Part shown: positions 33,516 to 45,500 of the stretch, in pieces
Numbering within the stretch: position 1 is the stretch's first letter
Layout of the letters: each line of letters begins with the position of its first letter
NCBI GenBank assembly: GCA_028015205.1
Contig: CM051516.1
Location: 48,426,230-48,490,229 of the forward strand
Reading direction: 5' to 3'
Source of the DNA: Mytilisepta virgata
Taxonomy: Eukaryota > Mollusca > Bivalvia > Mytilida > Mytilidae
DNA: 64,000 bases
The notes under the pieces: model-generated
Seen by the model: only the letters and a program-made list of their open reading frames with translations
What the model was told of the DNA's origin: nothing
Database searches by the model: none
Program-made: the position numbers and the translations under genes

Positions 33516-36500
33516 GTATTTTCGTAATTTATTTATTATATTATATTTAAATATGAAACGCAGCAATCGGAGATTGCACATCCCCCCGCTCCCAGCAAAG
33601 TCGGAATGCACAAAGTCTGAACCCCTCATAATTTCAAATTGCATAAATAGAGAAAAAGTTTGACACTGATCTTTGGATATCAAGAAACAACACAGAAATA
33701 TGAAATTGGACTTCTACTGCTCGGACAAAGTCGAATGCAAAAGTTTTAAGATGGATAAAATTGAAATGGCCTACATCAAATGAATGTAAGTCTTAACTTG
33801 TCATGTCCATTAAATATATATATTGTTTAGGGGTGGGGATCTCAACTGTTTTTGAGATAACTTGTAATTTTGTAAATGAGGGGGGTGGGGCCGACCCCCG
33901 GGGATGACCATTCAACTGGTCTTGTCATGCCCACTAAGAATATATATGGTTTAGGGGTGGGGATCTCAACTGTTTTTGAGATAACTTGTAATTTTGTAAA
34001 TGAGGGGGGTGGGGCTGACCCCCGGGGATGACCATTCAACTGGTCTTGTCATGCCCACTAAGAATATATATGGTTTAGGGGTGGGGATCTCAACTGTTTT
34101 TGAGATAACTTGTAATTTTGTAAATGAGGGGGGTGGGGCCGACCCCCCGGGGATGACCATTCAACTGGTCTTGTCATGCCCACTAAGAATATATATGGTT
34201 TAGGGGTGGGGATCTCAACTGTTTTAGAGATAACTTGTAATTTTCTAAATTAGGGGGGTGGGGCCGACCCCCGGGGATGACCATTAAACTTGTCTTGTCA
34301 TGCCCACTAAGAATATATATGGTTTAGGGGTGGGGATCTTAACTGTTTTTGAGATATCTTGTAATTTTCCAAATGAGGGGGTGGGGCTGACCCCCGGGGG
34401 TGACCATGTAACTCGTCTTTAAATGTGGAATAAAAATATATATGGTTAAGGGGTGGGGATATGAACTGATCTTACCATATTTTGAGATTTTACATATTAG
34501 GGTGTAGCCCCACCCCCCGGGCAAAAATCAAAATTCCGAAACCTTTGGCACAGACAACTCTTCAAGTGTTACTAGTGTACCTAATTTCATGTTTCTATCT
34601 TCTACGGTGTAGGAGGAGTTCTTGGACAATCGTTTTTAGACATTTTTTAACTCCTTAGGGCATTGCCCCTAGGGGCGGGACCAAAATTTTGATACCCTCT
34701 TTCAACTTGGGAAAGGCAATATAAGTAGTGACATAAGTTCCAATATCCTAGCTTTAACACTTTTGGAGATATCTCCATTTATTGGATATCGCGAAATTCG
34801 TTTTTCGCTCATAATTTGGCCCCAAGGGGTCGAATTCCAATTTTAAGGGGTCTATTCCCTAGTGGGTCATATACTCTTCCATGATGCCAAATTTCAAGTT
34901 TCTATCTTTTACCGTTTCAGAGATATGCCTTGCCACTACAGACGTACGTACGTACGTACGGACGGACTGTATTACATGATCCCCCCGCTTTCGCTAAGCG
35001 GGGGGATAATAAAAATGTTTCAATAACTTTCATGAATATTGTTGGTGAATACACTAATTTAGAAACCATTTATTCACCAAAATTGGGTTGGTTTTAAACT
35101 TTTGGTATAAACTGAAACCTAAACCACAACTGGTTTTGTAAACTAAAAACCTGAACTAGAACCAGTTCCACTTCCAATAAATTCGGCCTAACTATTTATC
35201 AGAGTGGTTTATTGAACTTGCAAATGCTGACCTATTTCTCCTCGGGTTTCTCGGGATTTATCTTGAACACAGAAACCACTTCCGGTTTCAATTCTATTGA
35301 AAAGACAGAAGACGTCACAGTATCGCTTAGCTACACTTTTTATTTAGATATGGCGGAAAAAAGTTAAAGCCAGCAAAGTTAGGTTGTAAAGCAAATCATG
35401 AAGAGACATATATGTCGGACTTAGGTTTAAGCTATGTCTAAACCTGGTAAGATATGTATTTGTAGTCAAATATTTTTCTTCACACATTATCGGGATTAAT
35501 TTTTCCATGGAAATCGTTTCCTTAGCCACATTTTTGGTCCCAATGATTCACGGGCCAATGTGTACTGTAAGTTTGCAAAATTAATTGGACAAAATTTTAT
35601 TGTTGCTAAAATCCCGGTTGTCAATTATCTAACATCTAAATATATGTTAAATGGACATATTATATCACACCTTTCAATTACCTATCAAATAACTGGCATT
35701 TATAGGGGTCCCACTCCTTAAGTAGTTTAAGGGCTATGGTGATGATGGTTTGGTTATTGTGTCTCTCGCGTACTTCGGCAACTGATTTTTTTTTTATGAA
35801 AACCTCCGGACTCCATTACTATTCTGTATGTTTAAAATAAACAATTAGTTATGTCTTTAAAGTCAACATGGATCAGACTTTTGGAAACAAAATTAAAACT
35901 TGAATATATTCTGCAACATCACATTTGCTTGTGATGACGTCATATATGATTTGGGACAATAATTCATTACGACCGTTAGAACCAAAGGGTAGTGTAATAC
36001 TTGTTACTTTCATTTAAAAGAAACGTTTCAGATATTCCCAAAACAGCACTTGCAGTTTGAAAAAAGACACACAATAGGGTTATGGTTACTGTTTAAACCT
36101 CAGTCCGTGGAATGGATTTTTCCTAACTGTGACTGTGTGATTTTATTAGATTAAGTATTTCATTCCCAGGTTGCACTAATTATACACAAAGTGTATGAAA
36201 AATGCCTTAAGAATAATGGTTTTACAAATTTTAAGACGGCCAGAGTTAGTCGTTTCAAATTTTTGGTTTTTTTCAGCTTTCTGAGTGCAATTATTTTTCC
36301 ATTGTAATTCCCCATTCAAAATAAGATTTGCTGTTAAAGTATAACCTTTTTAAATAATCTTAAAATTTTTAGGTTTTCTTGGACGACTCATTGATGTTAA
36401 TTGATCCACAAAAAAGTGTCCGAAAATTCTAGCATTTAGACTTTCTAAATCCCCCAAATCCATTCCGCACAGAGGTTTACAGACAGTAGTTTAGGATACC

Positions 36501-39500
36501 CCCATTATGGCAGATATAAGCAGAGCATATATTATGGAATGGGACCCCTAAGATAAACGAATGCCCAAATGACTTAATAAGCACATTTTATTCCATATCA
36601 CTAAGTCCTATCACACGGTTTTTCAATATACATGTACCTCAACATATCTAACTGCCCAAGATATCGATAAAAAGCAACCCACTTATAGGAGTTGTTTTAT
36701 GAACATATTGTGTTATGTTTTATGCTAAATTTGCCAATGTCATGTTGAAGTTCACATATATTGGCGAAAAGTTCATCAGAGCTATGCCGACTCTAAATAA
36801 ACAAAATTTATTTATATCCCAGTATATCTTAATCAGGTCAACACATGATCAAAACCACTAGTTTCAGTAGTGTAAAACCAATATTCATAGAAGTTTTTTT
36901 TCTGTGATGAAAATAAAAATTCCTTTATGCTTAAATTTTGTTTTTGCAATGCACTTCCTACATGTATTATATTAGCCGCCTTATCATTTAATATTGAATT
37001 AACTTTTTCTTTGTCAGTTTGTGTGTAAAATAGTAACTTTTGTTTTGTAATTGTATATCCAAAATATTTCAATCCCTTGTATGAAGCCTTGTAAAAAAAG
37101 CTCCCGAAATAGATGGTAGTGGAAATATATATTACATGTAGGTTCAAAGGTTTTAGAAACAGAGCTCTTACCATTTAATCTCACAAAACTTCATGCCACA
37201 AATTTACTATTTCAATTTTTAAATTCAGTTCAGCTTTGCAACCTTCCAATAACTTGAATAAGTTTTTAAACAAATAGCAACTGTTTTTAGTTTTGAAGCG
37301 TTAACTGATACCAGTAAAAATTCTGTTGACTGTGTAAAATTATTTGCAGATTTGTTTTCTAAAAGCCAGTGCCTTTCACAAGCTGCCTTGATATTTATGT
37401 GCAATAGTCATGACCAGGAGATTCAACTCACGCCGTGTCGGAAATACAACAATCAAAACATTGGATAAACAGCCAATCAAGTTTGCCCATGCTATTTGTC
37501 CACTTAACTTAGAAGAGCAGAAGGAAAGATTTTTAAAGCAGGGAAAGTTACCAAAATTTGTTTTAAAAGGTTCTGAGGATGAAATAGAAAGCCTGTTCAA
37601 CAAGGCTCGTAACCAGATTAGGTTTGATTTGTTTGGTGAAGCAGAGCATATATTAAAAACTGTAAATAAGAAGTATGGTGATGGAGATGACTATCTCACA
37701 GCACAGTTTGGTGAGAAAATTACCAAAGAGGAGGCAACAAATATCTTAGAACAGTATTTAAGGGATAATAATCTGGATGGTGCTATGAGTATTGTATGGT
37801 GTGCTGATCTGTCATCAAGGTAAATTTTGCAGTATGCCCCTTTCTCATGCTATTGTATGTTCTGTGATATATCATTTATATGCCTGTTGGCATGGCTTTG
37901 AAGTTGTAAATTAAAGAAGCACCGTATATTCTAGAATTCCAAAGAAGTGAGAAATAAATGTATATAAAAAGAATAATCAGTCATTAATGAAATTGAAAAA
38001 AACACAATGGTTTGAATTCACTACTGAAAGATATTAAAAAAAAATTACAGAGGTAGTTAGGTTTGTTATCATACTGATTGAATGTTACATTTTTGGCATG
38101 TGTTTTGTGTTCATTTGAAAAATATTTTTTGGTGTGTAACAGGGCTTTCCTTGTGTGTGTTAGAAGTTATAGAACAGTAACAGGTTTATAACCACCCTCT
38201 GTTAGCATTGCTAGTGGATTACTCCTTCAGCATGTTTAGCTCATTTTGTAGAGTGGTGGACGACTGAACCAAAGTTAATTTTCGGAGACAAATCATACTC
38301 TACTGTTACATGTGCCTTAGTTTTGAAAACATTGAGTTTTCTGCATTAAAACCAACTTACTGCACTTAATGTGCATGTGTTCTATCTATGGGAAAATATA
38401 ATTTCATATACATTGTATCTGTATTATTTTAGATTTTTCAATGAATTTTGAAGATTGCACATAAATTTGACGATTGATTAAACTTAAAACCTCATATTGG
38501 GATTTTAGGCTTTACATCAGAGACTAAAGTAATTTGAAAATTCATGCTGTTTTTGTTACAAAAACTTGATGAAATAAACTAAATGGAAAAAAATTGATCC
38601 TCCAGACTTTCGATTAAATGGAGATAAAATCTTTTGAAAAATTTAATGTTAGTTTAATAAAATATGTGTATATATCAGACAAGTAATGTCTAATGTCTTT
38701 TTAATTTTGGTTGTAATTTAGACATGTAGAAAATATTGATTTTTTTTGTTAATATAAAATATAATCCATAAAAATCTTTATTTAATTTGTTTTCAACACC
38801 TTTTCTAAAGTTTCCTTGTAATTCAGTGTTAGTATATATTGTATTCCCACAGACATATCTTGTAATAAGAATAACTCTTGTGAACACGATTTGTGCCTAT
38901 TACAAGAAAAGAATAAAAGCTGACAAAACTTCCATCAGTAATTTTTTTTTTTAAGTGTTTGATTATGTTATCTACATGTTTGTAGAATTTAGATTTAAAC
39001 TAAGTTTGATGGCTATGTTTAAAGGGACTTGACATCTGTCAAAGAAATTTTTATTTATGTTATTTGCATATGTCATTTGACAAAGTAAAGCAGTCGATAA
39101 ATTCTCAAACAATTTGATAGTTCGAAGTTTTAAACATTAGTATAGACTCTCCATCAAATTTTAAATGTTTTTCTAGTATTTTTATTACAGGCTTTGGTTT
39201 ATTTAAACATGTTAAATACACTTATCAATATTTTTCAAAAAAAAGAATTGCTGATACATGCAGAATTTAATATTCATGCAAAATTAATCTCTATTCTATT
39301 GTAATATTTTAAGTTCTAGATCTTGAATTCTTGTATTGAAATTAACCCATAATAAAGTATTTTTATGATAGAAATCTGATTACATTTTTTTTCAAATTTG
39401 ATATTGATATTTGATTTTAGATTTGTAGATAAATTGTACATATTCTATTTACACTATCCTGTGCCTAGAGGAAATAAACAATTCATGTAATTATTTTGTG

Positions 39501-42500
39501 ATTTGGATGAAATAAACGATTCATGTAATTATTTTGTGATTTGGTTGAATTTTAAATTTTTTTATACAGAACTTTTAAGAAATAACAGTTATTCAATTAT
39601 CTGATGCTCTATTCTTTCAACCATATAATGCATTTCAATTCATTCAGTCTTTTTTTATATTTGTAATTAAAAAGTTTTATTTTACTGTATTTCATATCAT
39701 AATTAATTGAAGAGGGCAGAGGGGAGTACATTGCTTGGAGTTCCAAAGTTTCAGTATAAAAAATTTTATAAATTTAGTACAAAAATGTAAGGAAATTGTT
39801 TATTGCTTGTTTAAATTGAGTAAATATTTATCTGTCTTTTGATCTGGTACATGCATTTCAGGAAAATAACCGTACTTACTGTCTAGTTTACATATCTGAA
39901 CCAAATTCTGAATGTTTAAGTCAAATAACTGGTGACAGGATTTTGTTGCTAATAAATGTTTTGTTAAATATTTTTTAGTGCCAGAATGATGTGGATAGGA
40001 CCACATTGTAAACACAATAGACCAGAAGCCCGTAATTACTCCTTCTGGATTAAAAATTCATCGGACAACAATTTCTTGAGGGAACAGGGTATCAGATGCC
40101 TGGCTGATCATGAAATTGGAACCCATTTTGTATCCTTTGATATTTGTTTTATTTTTCACAGAGATGGTAGCAATCATAATTATATATACTAAACCAAAAT
40201 TGTAAACCAAAGTTTTTGATTTGACCTTGTGAGAGGAAAGTAATGATTATACCTTTACATTTATCTTCTCATGTGTTCCATTTGTGTGTCCAATTTAGAA
40301 TGATTTTAAAAAGATGAAGTAAAATTTTTTCATCCTACATGTACATGTATGCTGAATTTCTATTTTTAACACAATATATTGCTTCAAACAGATCTTTGAC
40401 TTCACATGTGATGATGAATCTGGTTGCATTAGTAACCATAGATTGCCATAGCAACATGTAATAACACCCAGAGAAATTAAGGTTTCTTATAGTGAGTTAT
40501 TGTATAGTTACCAGTACATGTAAATATAATTTACTAATAAAGACTGTAAATGGATAACAGTTAATTGTTATATTGTGTATACGTGTATACACAGAATCAG
40601 GTTCAACTTGGTTTACATTTTGGTATAAGCTGTATATGTACATGTATATGGTTTTTATTTGTATGCACATTCTTTGTATTAAAATATTGATGCACATGTT
40701 CAGTTAAATCAGGACTAACGTAGGTAGGAAAAAAGTTCAACATTGTCAAAATAAAATACTCGTTCAATTTCACTGTCACATTGGAATGTTTTTAGTCAAA
40801 ATGGTGTTGTCATCTGACATTTTACTTGCATATATTTGGGGTAAATTAGATAACATAATGCAAAATTACACAAATTTTTTTTTTTAAATTTCATTAATTG
40901 TGTTAATATTTTTGGCTTCCTAAATGTTACAAGAACAGAATGAGTTTAGGTGATAAATGTTGAAATATCCTACCATTATTTTTTACTTTTAGGGTTTTTC
41001 TGAAGCACATCTTGTTAACTATATTTTCAGCACAGCTCACAGATTTGCACTGTAAAGTTTAAAGGACAGCACAGAAAAGATAGAGATTTTGGAATACCAT
41101 TGTTAAAGTAAATGGTTTAAGTCAAGCAAATGATTTGAGGTCAAACCACAAATTTTTTTTTCTTTCAAAATTTATACCAATGGTTTGATTTCAAAGGGGG
41201 AATATATGTGAAAGCAAAAGAATTTTATGAATAATTAAGAAAATAGTGTAATAAAAATTCAGATTTTGATCTATAGGTCTACTAAAAAGAAGAAACTTTA
41301 TTCATTTTGCTAATCATGTCAATCATAATTTATCAGGCTGATAGTCATGAATCAGAATAAAAAGTAGCTTTTATAAAAAATTATTGTTGTCTTTCATGTT
41401 ATTTTGAAATAACATACCATTAAGTCGCATAGTGGTTTATTGTTCGTATACAGAAAATTATTATATTTTATTATGCAAATAGCCTTGATATACAGCATAA
41501 ATAAGATTTTATGGCTTAAACGAAAATATCAATTGTTTCTTAAGTGGAGAACGTATCACTCTTATGACTTTTTTCACCACTTACACAATATTCAAGTATA
41601 TGTCAAAATGCTGACTTTAAACTATAATTTATTGACTAAAATGTTGATTTCTTTAATCACACTCCATATTTATTAGCATAAATTTGGAAATAAACGTAAA
41701 ATTGAAACTTGAGCAGATTAAATTCTACAACACAACATTTATGTGGAACACATGTGGAAAATTCCATGTTTTATTGGGCTTGCCATCAAAATAAAGATTA
41801 TTTCAGATGAAAGTTAACTGCCATTAAAACTTTCATCAAAAATACTTTTCAGGCCAATAGTAATGAATAAAAGAACAATCACAGTCATATGGCAGAATGC
41901 TTCCAAAAGGGGGAGGGTGACTTGGCGAACAAATTTTGATACTGACGATTTTTTTGGCAACAAGTTTTTGAATGCCAGCACAACCCCTGCAAATGTACAT
42001 TTCTTTACAATATTTTATTAACATTTGTTCTATGTGGTAGTAATAAAATTATTTTCATTTGTGGAAAAATTGAGTGTCAGAAATTTAATACATTTTATAA
42101 AGACCATAAAGGGTGAAAATTTGTCAATGTTGACTTACAGTGTTAGATTGAGGATTCTATTTCAGATCTGGGTGAATTGTTCCTTTTTATTGTTGTGAAC
42201 GTTAGGTATAGAATTTTTTGCTGGAAAAATGATAATAAAATTTTGTATCTTTTTAAGAACCAATATATGAATTAGTCATTACCGGATTCTCAAATGAATA
42301 CAGTACATAAATAATTTTACACTTGTAAATTCTAACATATTAGGATCCTTGACCGCTTCACACAGGTTCGTGCCTTTAATGATGGATTTCAGCCCTGGTA
42401 TAGTAATAGAAAAAGGTTTAATCTGAGAGCATCAGCTATGACTACATTACCAGCTATAAGATCAGAGGAAGGTCTAGCAGCATTAAATACAATCATGAAT

Positions 42501-45500
42501 TCTAGGGTCAGATATCTTTGGCTCCCTGCTCTTCAATACTGTAAGTTGTGTTTATGTAGAGGTTTCACTTCAGACTGTTTGTGGCTACATTTACTTCATA
42601 TTTTTCCAAGTGTGCATATTTAGGTGTGTGTTGATTTTTCACTGTGTAGTTAGAATGCTGTGCTAAGAGGCAATCGTCCATGATAAATTTTTGGTTTGCT
42701 GTTTTTCTTAGTGTTGTCTAAATCAATCAAAAAGGCATTTGGCATTTTTTAAATCATATATTTGTGCTTTCATTTTTTATTTAACTTGATTAAAAAACTT
42801 GAAATTTATTCACAGTACATATAGTAATTTATTAAGTTATTACCCTTTGAAAAAATAGTTAGATTCAACCTACAAACAGGATTCCAGTTTAGAATTTTCT
42901 TAGTTATAAAACAGCAAACCATCAATTAATTTGGATGGTCTTATATAAGGAAAATTCCAGTTCAAATTATTTTATTAAATGAAGTAAGACTTAAACCCTT
43001 TGAAAATATTTTTATATGTGCAATTTTTACATTTTTGTATATTGAGATTTTACAAAAGCCTTTTAAAAAATACTTTTTTACACCAATTACATGCTTTACT
43101 ATGAATTATTTATTTTGGTTATCAAAATATATTATTTTTGTACATGTATCACATGTGTATCTGGTAATTTTATATTGCTAATGGCAAAAATTCACAGCTT
43201 AAACTTTAAATAGTAAATTAATAAAATATCAGAAAAAACTTAAGATTTTTATCCTTGACTAGTGTAAGTTGAGATCTAGTAATGAGGGCAGTCAGCCATG
43301 GTATAGTGATAGGAAAAGATTTCATCTAAGAGACCAAAATACTATTGAAGGATTATCATCAGAAGAAGGCTTGGCTGCCATTCACTCTGTATTTAATGCA
43401 AGAGTTAAGTACTTATGGCTTCCGGCACTTCAATATTGTAAGTTTAGAAATTAAATTTCATTAATACTTACAAGTAGGCTTCTGTTAATGGTCATATATT
43501 CAAGTTTTATGTGAACACACTAAGGTATAATATGTTTGAGTGCTCTATGTATGATTTGTCTCCTCTTTATATCTGAAATATATGAAATTGTTCCAGTGTG
43601 GAAAATCCCAGAAAGCAACAAAGATATAAATATGAATATATGTTTCCCATTTGTAACTGCTCCTTAGGTTCAATTTTTGTTTTAGCTGCTTATTTATTTC
43701 TTTGCTAAAATGTAGGATTCTTTTCAGCATGGGGAGTTTAAAAATATTTTGACTTTTACCAGTAAAGGGGGGTAATTGATTGATGTTTCTTATTCAAATT
43801 TTAAACTAATTGTATAGTATAATTTTTTTATTTATAGAAAACAATGTTTGATACTTTGTTTTCTTTAAGAAAATTTTCAGTCCACAAAAATTGAATAATA
43901 ATTTATTTATAATTACACAGTTAAAACTTTGAACATTTACTTCTATACCCATAGGACCAGCATCTTTTTTTTTTTTCAAGTTATATTGAAGTTCAAATTT
44001 TTTTCAAGTTATATTGAAGTTTGCATTGATAAACACTTGAGTATTTGGTGATTGCAGTTTTATTATTATGTAATTTAATATTATTTTTGCTTTCCTTGTA
44101 GCAGATCTGAGATACATACATTTGTAATGGTACTTTTCAACATGTCAGTTATCCACTGTGTCTTTGTTTAGAAAATAGTTTTTTGTTTCCTTGCTTATAT
44201 GCTTGTTTTTATATATATTTATGTACACAATGACTTAAAAAAAGATTTATTGCAGGAATTCTCTTGTAGAATGTTATATGTGGGTATCAATAATATTTTT
44301 GATCATTACATTTATTTGCACTTGTTTCCTTGACCTTTGCACAGTTTCGATCATTTAACGATGGTCTCCAGCCATGGTATAGTGACAGAAAACGATTTGA
44401 TCTCAGAGGACGAAACTCGTTAGAAGAGTTAAGAGCAGAAGAGGGCCTAGCAGCAATAAATACTATCTTAAACTCAAAAGTGAGGTTCCTTTGGGGACCA
44501 GCTCTTCTTTACTGTAAGTCTTCTCTTTTCCCCCTCTATTGAACCTTGACTATAATGCTAACAAACTGTTTGTATTATATCTAACACACTTTTTCTCTCT
44601 CTCTTATTTGCATGTTTATCTTACAGTTTCTGTCTTATTAAACCATTCTCTTTGTCTCTCCTTTGCATGCTTATTTTAACCAGTTATTTCTAATTTAATA
44701 CAAATTTTGTTTTCTATTTAACATGAATGAACTTGAGGTTATAACATTTTGGTTTTTCATTCAGAATATCATGTTTTTTTAAGGGAATTTCAAGTCATAA
44801 TTTATCTTGTTTTTATATTTTAAAATTTAAGGTATTAGTTGGTTTTGGGGAAAAACATCATGTGTCATGAAATTAGAGCAGTTATAGGCTATTTTTTATC
44901 CCATTCTTATTAATATATGTCACCCATAGATATCCACAATATGTTCCCAATATAAATATTATCACAAACATGTATTCTTTATCATTCACAGCATGTGTAG
45001 AATGTGGTGCATTTTTATGCCCCACCAGGAATGTGGCTGGGGCATATAGATTTACCCTTGTCTGTACCTCCCGATATGGTTAAGTTTTGCATTTAGCTCC
45101 ATTTCTCAGAAACTTATAGTAATATATCAATGATATTCACCACTACAGTTCTCTTGTATAGTACAATGTAGTTCAGCAACACTTGGGTCTCTGTGACCTA
45201 CATTTCCTGCTTCAGTGACTTTGGTTAAGTTTTGTGTTTAGCTCCATTTCTCAGATACCTATAGTAATATATCAATGATATTTCTCCACTACAGTCCTCT
45301 TGTATACTACAACACAGTTCAGCAACACTTGGGTCGCTATGACCTACATTTCCTGCTTCAGTGACTTTGGTTAAGTTTTGCGTTCAGCTCCATTTCTCAG
45401 ATACCTATAGTAATATATCAATGATATTTCCTCACTACAGTCCTCTTGTATAGTACAACGCAGTTCAGCAACCCTTGGGTTGCTATGACCTGCATTTCAT

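Larger units (their letters stand above)
33215..35190. repeat. Long inverted repeat enclosing the candidate MATCAP exon 1
   Basis: The left arm (about 33215-33420: taaggtcgaatttattg, then many aactggttt / aaccggttt variants) is mirrored at 35070-35190 (aactggttttg, aaccagttccacttcc, aataaattcggcct). The arms are imperfect over 40-100 bases. If the element inserted at 33573-35009 is removed, the structure is only about 540 bp. It may be an old palindromic transposon or an intrinsic promoter-region palindrome. Confidence 0.5.

Noticed and set aside
33831..34520. Regular 124-bp repeats considered as a CRISPR array
   Set aside because: Units are contiguous with no unique spacers, and the surroundings are eukaryotic genes and mobile elements.
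40130..42365. Search for additional copies of the MATCAP alternative exon upstream of 4A and downstream of 4C
   Set aside because: No further QPWYS-type or EEGLA-type coding segment was seen between 40130 and 42365 or between 44514 and 47979.
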